64,000 bases of DNA. Origin: Verrucomicrobiales bacterium (GTDB lineage: Bacteria > Verrucomicrobiota > Verrucomicrobiia > Verrucomicrobiales > DEV007). The position numbers and the translations under genes are program-made. Shown piece after piece: positions 26,144-34,788 of the stretch (position 1 is the first letter of the stretch; the number at the start of each line of letters is the position of its first letter). Where the stretch lies: assembly GCA_029213005.1 (NCBI GenBank), contig JARGPI010000003.1, forward strand, positions 310,001 to 374,000, given 5' to 3'. The notes below the pieces were generated by a model. That model saw nothing but the letters and a program-made list of their open reading frames with translations. It ran no database searches and was not told the DNA's origin.

Positions 26144-27618
26144 GCGGATATTCAGCCGAGCACCTCAGCCGATCAGGAAGACACCTGCTTGATCGGCGTA
26201 ATTTTCTTTCCAGTAGCGCGACCGCTCTCAGTTCCATCGCCCTCGCGAAAATGCTGCAAACTGATCAACTGTTGGCAGGGAATGCCAGTCCGGTAATTGA
26301 CCCGGCGCAGCCCTATGCTCCGCGGGGGACTCATCATGAACCGAAGGCGAAAAATGTAATCGTCATATTCTGTGCCGGGGCGGTGAGTCAGCTCGAGACC
26401 TGGGATTACAAGCCCGAGTTGATACGTCAGGACGGAAAACCTCTGAAGGGAGGGCCTGCAGTGACCTTTCAGGGGCCCGCCGGGAATCTGGCCCGCCCTC
26501 AATACGCGTTCCGCCAGCGGGGGAATACCGGGAAGTGGGTCTCAGATATGATTCCCCATCTCGCAGAGCTGACGGATGATATCGCTTTTGTTCAATCGCT
26601 TACCAGTGAAACCAACACCCATGGTCCCGCAGAAAACTTTCTCTCGACCGGCTTCGTGCAGGATGGGTTTCCCAGTATGGGGTCCTGGTTGAGCTATGCT
26701 TTAGGTAGTGAAAACCAGGACCTGCCCGCTTTTGTCTCGATACTGGATCCCCGGGGAGTGCCGCAGGCCAGTGTTAACAATTGGGGTTCCGCTTTTCTTC
26801 CGGCCGAGTTTCAGGGCACCCCATTCAGTGCCAGTCGACCGATTCGAAATCTGAATTCTCCGGGTAACATATCCGGAAATCAGGACGCAGCAGCGAGATC
26901 GTTTTTGCAGCGGATGAATGCCCGGCATTTGGAGAAAAATCCCGGCGATGGCAAACTTGCCGCCCGGATTGCCAGTTATGAGCTGGCTGCGAGAATGCAG
27001 CTCAGCGTTCCCGAAATCGGCGACCTATCGACCGAGCCGGAACATATCTTAAAACTGTACGGAGCCGACAGTGATGTAAACCCGACCAAGACAGCCTATG
27101 CGAAAAACTGTATTTTGGCCCGTCGACTGGTTGAAAAAGGGGTGCGCTTTGTTCAGCTGTTTAACGGTGCCTATGCGAGCGGTGGCCGGTTGAACTGGGA
27201 CGGACATAGAGAGTTGAAAAAGCAATACGACGTCCACGCCGAGATTCTCGATCAGCCTACAGCCGCTTTGATCAAAGATTTGAAACAGCGCGGGCTGCTG
27301 GAGGATACGCTTGTAGTGTTTTGCACGGAATTTGGAAGAATGCCGATGTTTCAAAAGGGAGCTCAGGGGAGGGATCACAACCCGGATGGATTTACCTGCT
27401 GGTTGACCGGCGCGGGAGTGAAGCCCGGGGTGACCCACGGAAAAACGGATGAACTGGGGCGCAAAGCAGTTGAGGATATCCATCCCCTTTACGACTTTAA
27501 CGCCACGATTTTACATCTTCTCGGAATCGATCACGAGCGGCTCACCTACTTTCACAACGGGATTGAGCGCCGCTTGACCAATGTGGAGGGCCACGTTATC
27601 AGGCAGGTTTTGACCTAG
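26140..27618 (+). CDS. Tat-exported DUF1501 protein (copy 1)
   Basis: A 492-residue protein of the DUF1501 family (alkaline-phosphatase/sulfatase-like fold). The twin-arginine segment [20 protein letters not shown] is near residue 18. Core motifs are [20 protein letters not shown] (near 67), [62 protein letters not shown], and ending [10 protein letters not shown]. Paired genes of this type with DUF1549/DUF1553 proteins are standard in planctomycetes and verrucomicrobia. The start overlaps the previous stop by ATGA, so the two are made together and probably act together outside the cytoplasm. Enzyme activity is unknown. Confidence 0.92.
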   Translation: MSGYSAEHLSRSGRHLLDRRNFLSSSATALSSIALAKMLQTDQLLAGNASPVIDPAQPYAPRGTHHEPKAKNVIVIFCAGAVSQLETWDYKPELIRQDGKPLKGGPAVTFQGPAGNLARPQYAFRQRGNTGKWVSDMIPHLAELTDDIAFVQSLTSETNTHGPAENFLSTGFVQDGFPSMGSWLSYALGSENQDLPAFVSILDPRGVPQASVNNWGSAFLPAEFQGTPFSASRPIRNLNSPGNISGNQDAAARSFLQRMNARHLEKNPGDGKLAARIASYELAARMQLSVPEIGDLSTEPEHILKLYGADSDVNPTKTAYAKNCILARRLVEKGVRFVQLFNGAYASGGRLNWDGHRELKKQYDVHAEILDQPTAALIKDLKQRGLLEDTLVVFCTEFGRMPMFQKGAQGRDHNPDGFTCWLTGAGVKPGVTHGKTDELGRKAVEDIHPLYDFNATILHLLGIDHERLTYFHNGIERRLTNVEGHVIRQVLT

Positions 27619-27684
27619 TGCGTGAGACGTTTTTACGGTGGAAAGGAGATTTTTTTCGGCCGGTTTCTAAGATAGCATCCTGGT

Positions 27685-30504
27685 ATGCGGGTCTTTCTGT
27701 ATGGATTTTGCCTCGGGATTTGTCTGGTGGGGGAATGGTCGTGGAGTGTTGATTTTGAAAAGGAAATCAAGCCCTTTCTCGAAGCCAAATGCCTGGGTTG
27801 TCACAATCCCAATATCAAGAAAGGGGATCTTTCGTTCTCCAGTCGCACGGAGGTTTTGGAGTCTGGTCACGGGCTGGTCACTCCCGGAGATGCCGGGGCC
27901 AGTGATCTCTGGCTGGCGGCAACTCCTGATGAACCCGGTGGCCAACCCTCGATGCCGAAAGATGGCGAACCCCTCACGGATTCCGAGGCAGCCTTACTCG
28001 AAAAATGGATCGACGAGGGAGCCCAGTGGCCGGAAGGCCTCGTGTTGAGGGAAGCGTCAAAAACGGACAAATCCTGGTGGGCTTATCGGAAGCTGACACC
28101 GGCGAAATTCGATTCGGTCGATCGATATATTGATGAAAAGCTGGAGGAAGCGGGATTGGAACGCAATCCCGAAGCGAACCGGCGGGATTTGATTCGGCGG
28201 GCGACCTACGATCTAACCGGACTGCCGCCCTCGCCGGAAGAGGTAGACGCTTTTGTGGCCAGTAAAGATCCCGATGCCTACCCAAAGCTAATCGACCGGC
28301 TTCTCGCGTCTCCCCGGTATGGGGAACGATGGGGGCGGCACTGGCTCGATGTGATTCGCTACGGAGAAAGTAACGGCTTTGAGCGAAACTTTATCATCAA
28401 TGAATTGTGGCCTTTCCGGGACTATGTGATTCGCTCGATTAATCAGGATAAGCCTTTTGACCAATTGATTCGCGAGCATATCGCCGGCGACGTTTTTGCG
28501 AAGGGCGATCCCGAGGTCGCGATTGGGAGTGCGTTTCTGGTAGCGGGGCCTTATGATGATGTCGGGAATCAGGACCCCAATGCCAAAGCTCAGATCCGGG
28601 CTAACACATTGGACGAAATCGTGAATGCAACCGGGGAAGCCTTTCTAGGGATGACTCTGGGGTGTGCGAGGTGTCACGATCACAAATTCGATCCGATACT
28701 ACAGAAAGACTACTATCAAATGTCGGCGACTTTTGCGGGCGTGCGGCACGGTCGAACCACGCTGGCAACGCCGGAGGAGCGGCGGTTGAGAGACGAGAAG
28801 TTGAAACCACTACAGGTCCGGGTTGCTTCCCTCACGTCTGAACGATCAAAGTTGCGTCGGGTTATCGCCAGGCGAATTGAGGAAAAACTTCCCGAATACG
28901 AAAAAGAGTGGACGCGTCCTAAAGTAGACAGAACTGGCACAGAAGAGAAATTTGACCCGGTCGACGCCAGATTCGTTAGATTAATATGCGATGCCAACGA
29001 TGCACGGCCCGAGGGAAAGAATTTTCGTCTCGACGAAGTAGAGATTTACTCGGCAGGGGATAACCCGCAAAATGTCGCTTTGGCCAGTGCCGGAGGGAAA
29101 GCGGTAGGTGATGCCCGGAAGATCGAGGACTTCCCCGGAGCCTATGGGGCTCATCTCGTGATTGATGGGAAAACCGGGGAACGTTTTATTTCGACTTCCA
29201 ACCAAATCACAATTGAGCTGGGTCAACCAACCCGGATCGACCGGATTGTATTTTCCAGCGCCAAAGGCGAAAGGATTTCGCAGCACAGCAAGTTCAGTTT
29301 TCTCGCCGATTATCGAATCGAAGTTTCTCTGGATGATGAAAAATGGGTAGAGGTCGCCAACGGAGCGGATCGCCAACCGGTAAATAAGGCGCATCGGGAT
29401 CATCGACTCATGCTGGTTGAGACGACGGCTGAGGAGCGGAAAGAAAACGCCCTGCTTACCGCTGAAATTAACCGGCTGAACAGCGAAATGAAAAAGATCC
29501 CCGAGCTTCCTGTCGTCTGGATGGGGACCCGGAACGCTGGCGATGCCAAAGGTCCGTTCCATCTCTTTATTGGCGGCAGTCCGCAGCGCAAAGGGGAGAG
29601 CGTGGTGCCGGCTAGCCTTTCAACGCTGAGTGAGGTGACCCCGGGCTACCGCCTGCCGGAGGATTCAAGCGAGGCGGAACGCAGGCTTCGGCTCGCCGAG
29701 TGGATTACTCATCCCGGGAATCCGCTGGCAGCTCGAGTGCTGGCGAACCGGTTATGGCACTATCATTTCGGAACGGGGATAGTCGATACTCCCAATGATT
29801 TTGGTTATATGGGAGGACGCCCTTCGCATCCGGAGCTGCTCGACTTTCTCGCTCACGAATTGAAACGGAATGGCTGGCAACTGAAAGCGATGCACCGTCT
29901 CATTATGTTGTCGTCTACCTATAGGCAAAGTTCCGGTTATCGGGAGGCTGCGGCTCAAAAAGATGGTGACAGTCGGTTGCTGTGGCGTTTTCCTCCGCGG
30001 CGTCTCTCGGCGGAAGAGATCCGCGATACGATCCTGGCGATCTCCGGCAAATTGGACGAAAAGATGGGAGGTCCGGGATTCCGGCTTTATCACTATATGA
30101 GTGATAACGTGTCGACTTATGAGCCACTTGATGAGCATGGCCCCGAGACTTATCGCCGGGCCGTTTATCATCAGAATGCACGATCTTCGGTCGTTGACTT
30201 GATGACTGAGTTTGACCAGCCTGACTGCGCCCTCTCGACACCGAGGCGGGCCCGGACCACCACTCCTCTGCAGGCGTTGACGATGTTGAATCACGACTTC
30301 ACTCTCGATATGGCCGAAGCTCTTGCTGATCGTGTCGGTGCCGGCCTGCCTTCGGAGCAAGCCTCCCGGCTCTTTCGTTATGCCTATGTCCGGGAACCGG
30401 ACGAGGTCGAGCAAAAACAGGTGGCGGAGGCGATTGAGACCACCGGTTTGCGGTCCGTTTGCCGGGCGATCCTGAATTCCAATGAACTGATCTATCTGGA
30501 CTGA
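27685..30504 (+). CDS. PSCyt1/DUF1549/DUF1553 protein with discoidin-like insert (copy 2)
   Basis: A 939-residue paralogue of the 916-residue protein upstream, with the same domain order. Signal peptide, then CLGCH (C36, C39, H40), MPKDGEPLTDSEAALLEKWI, DUF1549 ([20 protein letters not shown]), [17 protein letters not shown], a discoidin-like region at about 430-570 (FRLDEVEIYSAGDNPQNVAL), and DUF1553 (LAARVLANRLWHYHFG, HPELLDFLAHELK). Identity is clear in the motifs but low between them, so duplication is old or the copies came separately. It is separated from copy 1 of DUF1501 by 66 bases, so it may have its own promoter. Confidence 0.92.
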   Translation: MRVFLYGFCLGICLVGEWSWSVDFEKEIKPFLEAKCLGCHNPNIKKGDLSFSSRTEVLESGHGLVTPGDAGASDLWLAATPDEPGGQPSMPKDGEPLTDSEAALLEKWIDEGAQWPEGLVLREASKTDKSWWAYRKLTPAKFDSVDRYIDEKLEEAGLERNPEANRRDLIRRATYDLTGLPPSPEEVDAFVASKDPDAYPKLIDRLLASPRYGERWGRHWLDVIRYGESNGFERNFIINELWPFRDYVIRSINQDKPFDQLIREHIAGDVFAKGDPEVAIGSAFLVAGPYDDVGNQDPNAKAQIRANTLDEIVNATGEAFLGMTLGCARCHDHKFDPILQKDYYQMSATFAGVRHGRTTLATPEERRLRDEKLKPLQVRVASLTSERSKLRRVIARRIEEKLPEYEKEWTRPKVDRTGTEEKFDPVDARFVRLICDANDARPEGKNFRLDEVEIYSAGDNPQNVALASAGGKAVGDARKIEDFPGAYGAHLVIDGKTGERFISTSNQITIELGQPTRIDRIVFSSAKGERISQHSKFSFLADYRIEVSLDDEKWVEVANGADRQPVNKAHRDHRLMLVETTAEERKENALLTAEINRLNSEMKKIPELPVVWMGTRNAGDAKGPFHLFIGGSPQRKGESVVPASLSTLSEVTPGYRLPEDSSEAERRLRLAEWITHPGNPLAARVLANRLWHYHFGTGIVDTPNDFGYMGGRPSHPELLDFLAHELKRNGWQLKAMHRLIMLSSTYRQSSGYREAAAQKDGDSRLLWRFPPRRLSAEEIRDTILAISGKLDEKMGGPGFRLYHYMSDNVSTYEPLDEHGPETYRRAVYHQNARSSVVDLMTEFDQPDCALSTPRRARTTTPLQALTMLNHDFTLDMAEALADRVGAGLPSEQASRLFRYAYVREPDEVEQKQVAEAIETTGLRSVCRAILNSNELIYLD

Positions 30505-30507
30505 ATT

Positions 30508-31221
30508 ATGAAACGAAACAAATTCTTCCCAATGCTATACCTCGTCTTAACCTTCCTTCTTTTTGGCATGTCGTCGGGGCGGACGGAGGAAGTTCAGGCC
30601 CATGGAGTCAATTTTGAAAAGTGGGTCAGAGAGGTGTTTTTTGATAACTACGAAGGGGGATACACTCAGAAATGGGATGTGTCGGCAGAGGCCAATCAAT
30701 CGGACCAGGTGCCGAAAAAGGGTGTTCCTATCTCGATAAAAGTCGTCAAGCTGGGCAGCCCGATAGGCCTGGGAGATATATTGAGGCAACGGGCTCTTGA
30801 TAAAGAATTTCTGATGATTGTTGGTTTCTGGCAGCAGAAGACAGAGACTGAGAAGTGGATCGTCGAAATCGAATGTCTACATATTAAGCCGGATCAGTGG
30901 GACTCTCTGTGGGGCGACCTGAGTATAGAGAAACTGCAGGAACTGGATGCCATCGTCAAAGACATGGCGACGAGCTATAAAATCGTACGAACTCAGGCTC
31001 AGGACTGGAAGAAGACGGTCTTACCGGAGCTGAACAGTAAGATGGTGGTGAATCCTAAAATCGACTCCCGCTCACAAAGGCGGGTGCAATGCTCGATGCC
31101 GAACAAGCTGTTCTGGGAGCTTGCCGGTCGGGAGCCCACTCCCAATGACAGTGCCAAACTGTTCGGGGTGGCATTTCCCAATCCTATTTACTCGAAGCCG
31201 CGCACTTTTCAGGTGAAATGA
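30508..31221 (+). CDS. Exported protein of unknown function, possibly a restriction-endonuclease-like fold
   Basis: A 237-residue protein with an N-terminal hydrophobic segment (MLYLVLTFLLFGMSSG) that looks like a signal peptide. I do not recognise a named family. The body has the spacing of a PD-(D/E)XK core: helix NFEKWVREVF with Glu37, KWDVSAEAN with Asp57, and strand PISIKVV with Ser76-Ile77-Lys78, then FLMIVGFWQQ. Ser occupies the usual acidic position, so activity is uncertain. It lies 3 bases after the PSCyt1 copy 2 stop and its stop overlaps the next DUF1501 start by ATGA, so it is an integral part of this operon. A role in secreted nucleic-acid degradation is only a guess. Confidence 0.75.
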   Translation: MKRNKFFPMLYLVLTFLLFGMSSGRTEEVQAHGVNFEKWVREVFFDNYEGGYTQKWDVSAEANQSDQVPKKGVPISIKVVKLGSPIGLGDILRQRALDKEFLMIVGFWQQKTETEKWIVEIECLHIKPDQWDSLWGDLSIEKLQELDAIVKDMATSYKIVRTQAQDWKKTVLPELNSKMVVNPKIDSRSQRRVQCSMPNKLFWELAGREPTPNDSAKLFGVAFPNPIYSKPRTFQVK

Positions 31222-32645
31222 AAACGGGTATGAACTCACTTTCGGAAATGGGTCGGCGAAACTTCCTCGGGAACGTTACGACGGGTCTGATGGGTGTCGG
31301 GCTCCAGCAACTTCTCAGTGGCCACGTTCAAGCGGGTTCTATCGGCAACCCTCATTTTCCGGCTAAGGCGAAACGGGTCCTACAGATTTTTTGTCCAGGA
31401 GCGGCCTCGCATATGGACTTGTGGGAACACAAGCCGATGCTGGAGAAAATGCACGGGAAGCCGCTGCCGGGCGAAGAGAATATGGTCAGTTTTCAGGGCA
31501 AAAACGGTCCACTGATGAGAAGTCCGTGGCCTTTTCAACCGGCCGGTGAAAGTGGAAAGATGATTTCCTCGATGCTGCCTCACATGTCACGGCATGTGGA
31601 TGATATCGCGTTCTTCCACGGCATGCATTCGAAGACGAATACCCATGGTCCGGGCTGCGTGTTTGTGAATACCGGTCATGCGACGGAGGGCTTTCCTTCC
31701 GCCGGGGCATGGATCAGTTACGGGCTCGGAAGCATGACGGATAATTTACCGACTTACGTAGCGATTCCTGACGTGCGGGGCGAGCCACCGAATGGAAAAG
31801 CGAATTGGAGTAATGGGTTTCTTCCCGCTAAATACCAGGCGATTGTGATGGCCGCTCACAAGCCGATCAGGAACCTGCAACGACCTCCGCAGATCAGTGA
31901 AAAGGAGGAAGCTGTCACCGGGAACCTGCTCTCATTTCTCAATCATCACCACGCTGCGCAACGGGCTTCGGAAAGTGAACTTCAGGCACGGATCAGTTCC
32001 TACGAGCTGGCTGCTCGGATGCAGCTTTCCGCTCCGGAAGTCAGTGACTTTTCGAGTGAACCGGCACACATCCATCAACTATATGGAACAGATTCCGCTA
32101 ACTCGTTAAAATCCGGTTATGCCCGGAATTGTATCCTCGCCCGGCGGCTTCTGGAGCGGGGTGTCAGGTATGTGAATCTATACTGCGCGTCACGGGCCAG
32201 CGGGGTTGACGGATTGTTGAACTGGGATGCTCACAAAACGTTGAAGGCTGACTACGAACGGCATTGTCCAGTGTTTGACCAACCGACCGCTGCGCTGCTG
32301 ACGGACTTAAAACAGCGGGGCCTTCTCGAAGATACCCTCGTGCTCTGGACGACGGAATTTGGACGGATGCCGACCAATCAGCAGGGCACGGCGGGGCGCG
32401 ATCACAATCCGGATGGATTTACGCTTTGGATGATGGGAGCGGGAGTGAAAGGCGGAACGAGCTATGGGGAGACCGATGAATTCGGACGGCGGGCGGAGCA
32501 AAACCCGACCACAATCTGGGAATTTTATTCCACCGTCCTCCACCTCCTCGGTCTGGATTATAAGCAGCTCAGCTGGTATCACAATGGCCTCGATCGTCGT
32601 CTGACCGATGTCCACGGCCATGTGATTCGCCAAGTATTAGCGTAG
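31218..32645 (+). CDS. Tat-exported DUF1501 protein (copy 2)
   Basis: A 475-residue DUF1501 protein. Twin-arginine signal EMGRRNFLGNVTTGLMGVGL lies at residues 10-30. Shared motifs with copy 1 are [75 protein letters not shown] and [12 protein letters not shown]. It ends [11 protein letters not shown], almost the same as copy 1. The start codon overlaps the stop of the unknown exported protein (ATGA). It closes the ECF/PSCyt cluster and converges, 7 bases apart, with a minus-strand lectin-like gene. Confidence 0.92.
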   Translation: MKTGMNSLSEMGRRNFLGNVTTGLMGVGLQQLLSGHVQAGSIGNPHFPAKAKRVLQIFCPGAASHMDLWEHKPMLEKMHGKPLPGEENMVSFQGKNGPLMRSPWPFQPAGESGKMISSMLPHMSRHVDDIAFFHGMHSKTNTHGPGCVFVNTGHATEGFPSAGAWISYGLGSMTDNLPTYVAIPDVRGEPPNGKANWSNGFLPAKYQAIVMAAHKPIRNLQRPPQISEKEEAVTGNLLSFLNHHHAAQRASESELQARISSYELAARMQLSAPEVSDFSSEPAHIHQLYGTDSANSLKSGYARNCILARRLLERGVRYVNLYCASRASGVDGLLNWDAHKTLKADYERHCPVFDQPTAALLTDLKQRGLLEDTLVLWTTEFGRMPTNQQGTAGRDHNPDGFTLWMMGAGVKGGTSYGETDEFGRRAEQNPTTIWEFYSTVLHLLGLDYKQLSWYHNGLDRRLTDVHGHVIRQVLA

Positions 32646-32652
32646 TTGATGC

Positions 32653-33342
32653 TTAAGGCGCTTTAATAGAGAAATTGTCGTAGTGTACTTCCCGCTTGGT
32701 CGTCGTGATATTCATATTCGACTTTGTGGGATGAGCAATCCCTTCGGATTTCAGCGATCCGATTTCTTTACCATCGATTGAAACCGTCAGGATATCTCCG
32801 ACGATGCGAATGAGCAGGTTGTGCCAGGCTGCAGTGTCGAGATCCACAGGAATTGATGTGGATTTGGTTTTCAACATGGCGAGGGTGTCCGGACTCAGCT
32901 TTTCGCCGGCCTTGCGTTTGTCCCGGATTTCTTTAACGAAAATACCGGTTTTCCCATCGTGAATCTGGACTGATTTATCGCTCACTGCGACATGGCAGAT
33001 GTGGCCCGCGTGGGAACCTTTGTAGTCGAGGTCGCGAAACATCACCGAGAATCGATTCGAGCCCGCAAATTTAAAATCGACCGCTACCTCGAGGTCAGTT
33101 TGCGGTTCCAGTTTGATCTGATTGACCGAGGGATGATCTGCATCTTCCGGGGTGATCCCGACCATGACGCCGTCCTTCACCACCGTGGCACTTTTCCAGG
33201 AGCCCCATGTTTTATTCAGCTCAGTCCCCGCGAAATCGTCCTGAAAAAGAACGGTTTTAAACTGCGGTTCCCCGCCGTGGGCGATGTTGAAAAGACCGAG
33301 AAGTAAGCTGAGTTTGATAGCATTTTTCATTACCGGAATCAT
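32653..33342 (-). CDS. Exported concanavalin-like (DUF1080-related) protein
   Basis: A 229-residue protein with signal peptide (IKLSLLLGLFNIAHGGE). The mature part is a beta-sandwich: LFQDDFAGTELNKTWGSW at the start, FAGSNRFSVMFRDLDYKG in the middle, DTAAWHNLLIRIVGDILTVS and HYDNFSIKAP at the end. This pattern is that of 3-keto-disaccharide-hydrolase/LamG-type domains that bind or cleave sugars. A catalytic site cannot be identified. The start may be either of two Met codons four residues apart. It converges with DUF1501 copy 2 and diverges from the DUF1552 gene. Confidence 0.8.
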   Translation of the reverse strand: MIPVMKNAIKLSLLLGLFNIAHGGEPQFKTVLFQDDFAGTELNKTWGSWKSATVVKDGVMVGITPEDADHPSVNQIKLEPQTDLEVAVDFKFAGSNRFSVMFRDLDYKGSHAGHICHVAVSDKSVQIHDGKTGIFVKEIRDKRKAGEKLSPDTLAMLKTKSTSIPVDLDTAAWHNLLIRIVGDILTVSIDGKEIGSLKSEGIAHPTKSNMNITTTKREVHYDNFSIKAP

Positions 33343-33450
33343 TCATTCACCTCGCTGTCCCTCAACTGCTTAATTCACCGCATATTTCCAGTTGGCCTTC
33401 CTCAAATGCGGAAACTGTTTTTTGCTAATGTTATGCTATTCTCCCCAATC

Positions 33451-34689
33451 ATGACTGAAAAACTCAACCGCCGTTTTTTTCTCAAAGGGACCGGTGCCTG
33501 TCTTGCTTTACCATTTCTGGAAACCTGGGGGCGCGCTGAAGAGGCCGTCGCTGCGCAGCGTTTTGTGTGCGTCGCCAATCCTTTTGGAATGATTCGCGAC
33601 GCGTTTTTCCCCTCGGAAACTGGTGCAGCCGCCGTGCTCCCCGAAAACCTTGCGGCGTTTGAATCGCTCCGGGGAAAATTCACGGTGATCTCCAATCTGG
33701 ACCACGGAGTCAGTGGCGGACACGCCGCAACGCACGCTTTTTTATCCGGGGTTCGCACTCAGGAATCGAACACCATGCCGGACGGAAATGTCACTCTCGA
33801 TCAGTTTCTCGGGGAGTCGAATGCGGGCAAAACCCGCTTCCCGGTCCTCAACACCTCGGCGGGAAGTAACAGCGGCGGTGCCTGCGAACTTTCGTGGACC
33901 CGGTCCGGAGTTTTGGTGCCGTCGATCCAGGACGTGAGCCGGGTTTTTAAACTTCTCTTTGTCGATGAGTCAGAAGATCATGCCGCAAAACGGAGTCGGA
34001 GGTACAATCGGCAGGGCTCGATTCTCGATGCAGTTCTCGCTCAGGCGAACTCAATGAACCGGCGTCTCAGTAAACGGGATCAGGAAAAAATGGATCAGTA
34101 TCTGACGTCTGTCCGTGAGGTGGAGGCGTCGATTCAGCAGGAGAAAAGCTGGGTTCACCGACCCCGCCCTCAGGTCGAGCTTGCCGAGCCGAAGGACGGA
34201 ACCGTGACCCAGCAAATCCCTATTATGTTTGATTTGATCGCGCTGGCACTGGAGACCGGCTCCACCCACGTCGCGACCCTCGAAATTCCGGGCGGATTCG
34301 ATACCAAAGGAGTTGGACTTTCCGGTGGCTACCATGCCTTTTCCCACCATGGGAAAGATCCCAAATTGATGGCCGGTCAGCGTAAAATAGAGAAATACCA
34401 GCTCGACCATCTTGCCGCATTTATCCAGAAGTTGGATGATAGAGATTTGCTTGATAATACCCAGGTTCTCTTCGGTAGTGGAATGGGAGACGGCAGTGCT
34501 CACACCAATGCTAATTTGCCGATTCTGGTTGCCGGAGGTAAACACAAGCACAGCACCCATCTGGCCCTTCCTGAAGGAAAAGAGAAGCGGGTTCCGCTGA
34601 GTAATCTATACCTTTCGATGGCACAGCAATTCGGGTTGCCGATCGATCGCTTCGGTCACAGCACAGGAACTCTTGAACTGGGCGCGTAA
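33451..34689 (+). CDS. Tat-exported DUF1552 protein
   Basis: About 412 residues from ATG at 33451 (MTEKLNRRFFLKGTGACLAL), chosen because the twin-arginine segment NRRFFLKG then falls at the right place. The DUF1552 core includes FVCVANPFGMIRDAFFP, NLDHGVSGGHAATHAFLSG, SCELSW-like GGACELSWTRSG, VREVEASIQQEKSW, LALETGSTHVATLEIPGG and VLFGSGMGDGSAHTNANLPI. DUF1552 is related in fold to DUF1501 and is typically paired with DUF1592/DUF1588/DUF1585 proteins, as it is here with the next gene. Function is unknown. Confidence 0.92.
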   Translation: MTEKLNRRFFLKGTGACLALPFLETWGRAEEAVAAQRFVCVANPFGMIRDAFFPSETGAAAVLPENLAAFESLRGKFTVISNLDHGVSGGHAATHAFLSGVRTQESNTMPDGNVTLDQFLGESNAGKTRFPVLNTSAGSNSGGACELSWTRSGVLVPSIQDVSRVFKLLFVDESEDHAAKRSRRYNRQGSILDAVLAQANSMNRRLSKRDQEKMDQYLTSVREVEASIQQEKSWVHRPRPQVELAEPKDGTVTQQIPIMFDLIALALETGSTHVATLEIPGGFDTKGVGLSGGYHAFSHHGKDPKLMAGQRKIEKYQLDHLAAFIQKLDDRDLLDNTQVLFGSGMGDGSAHTNANLPILVAGGKHKHSTHLALPEGKEKRVPLSNLYLSMAQQFGLPIDRFGHSTGTLELGA

Positions 34690-34728
34690 GGTATGAAGAC
34701 TTCCCGAATTTTCGCAGGATCCCCTGAT

Positions 34729-34785
34729 TGTACCCTGTACCAACACAAACTGTACCCTGTACACTCCCGGACTGTACCCTGTACA
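34729..34785. repeat. Palindromic repeat locus 2 (three direct 13-bp units)
   Basis: TGTACCCTGTACC at 34729-34741 (last base differs), then TGTACCCTGTACA at 34751-34763 and 34773-34785. Starts are exactly 22 bases apart. The array occupies the gap after the DUF1552 stop and ends 4 bases before an in-frame ATG of the next gene; an earlier in-frame ATG at 34693 would translate through it. Confidence 0.92.
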
Positions 34786-34788
34786 GTC

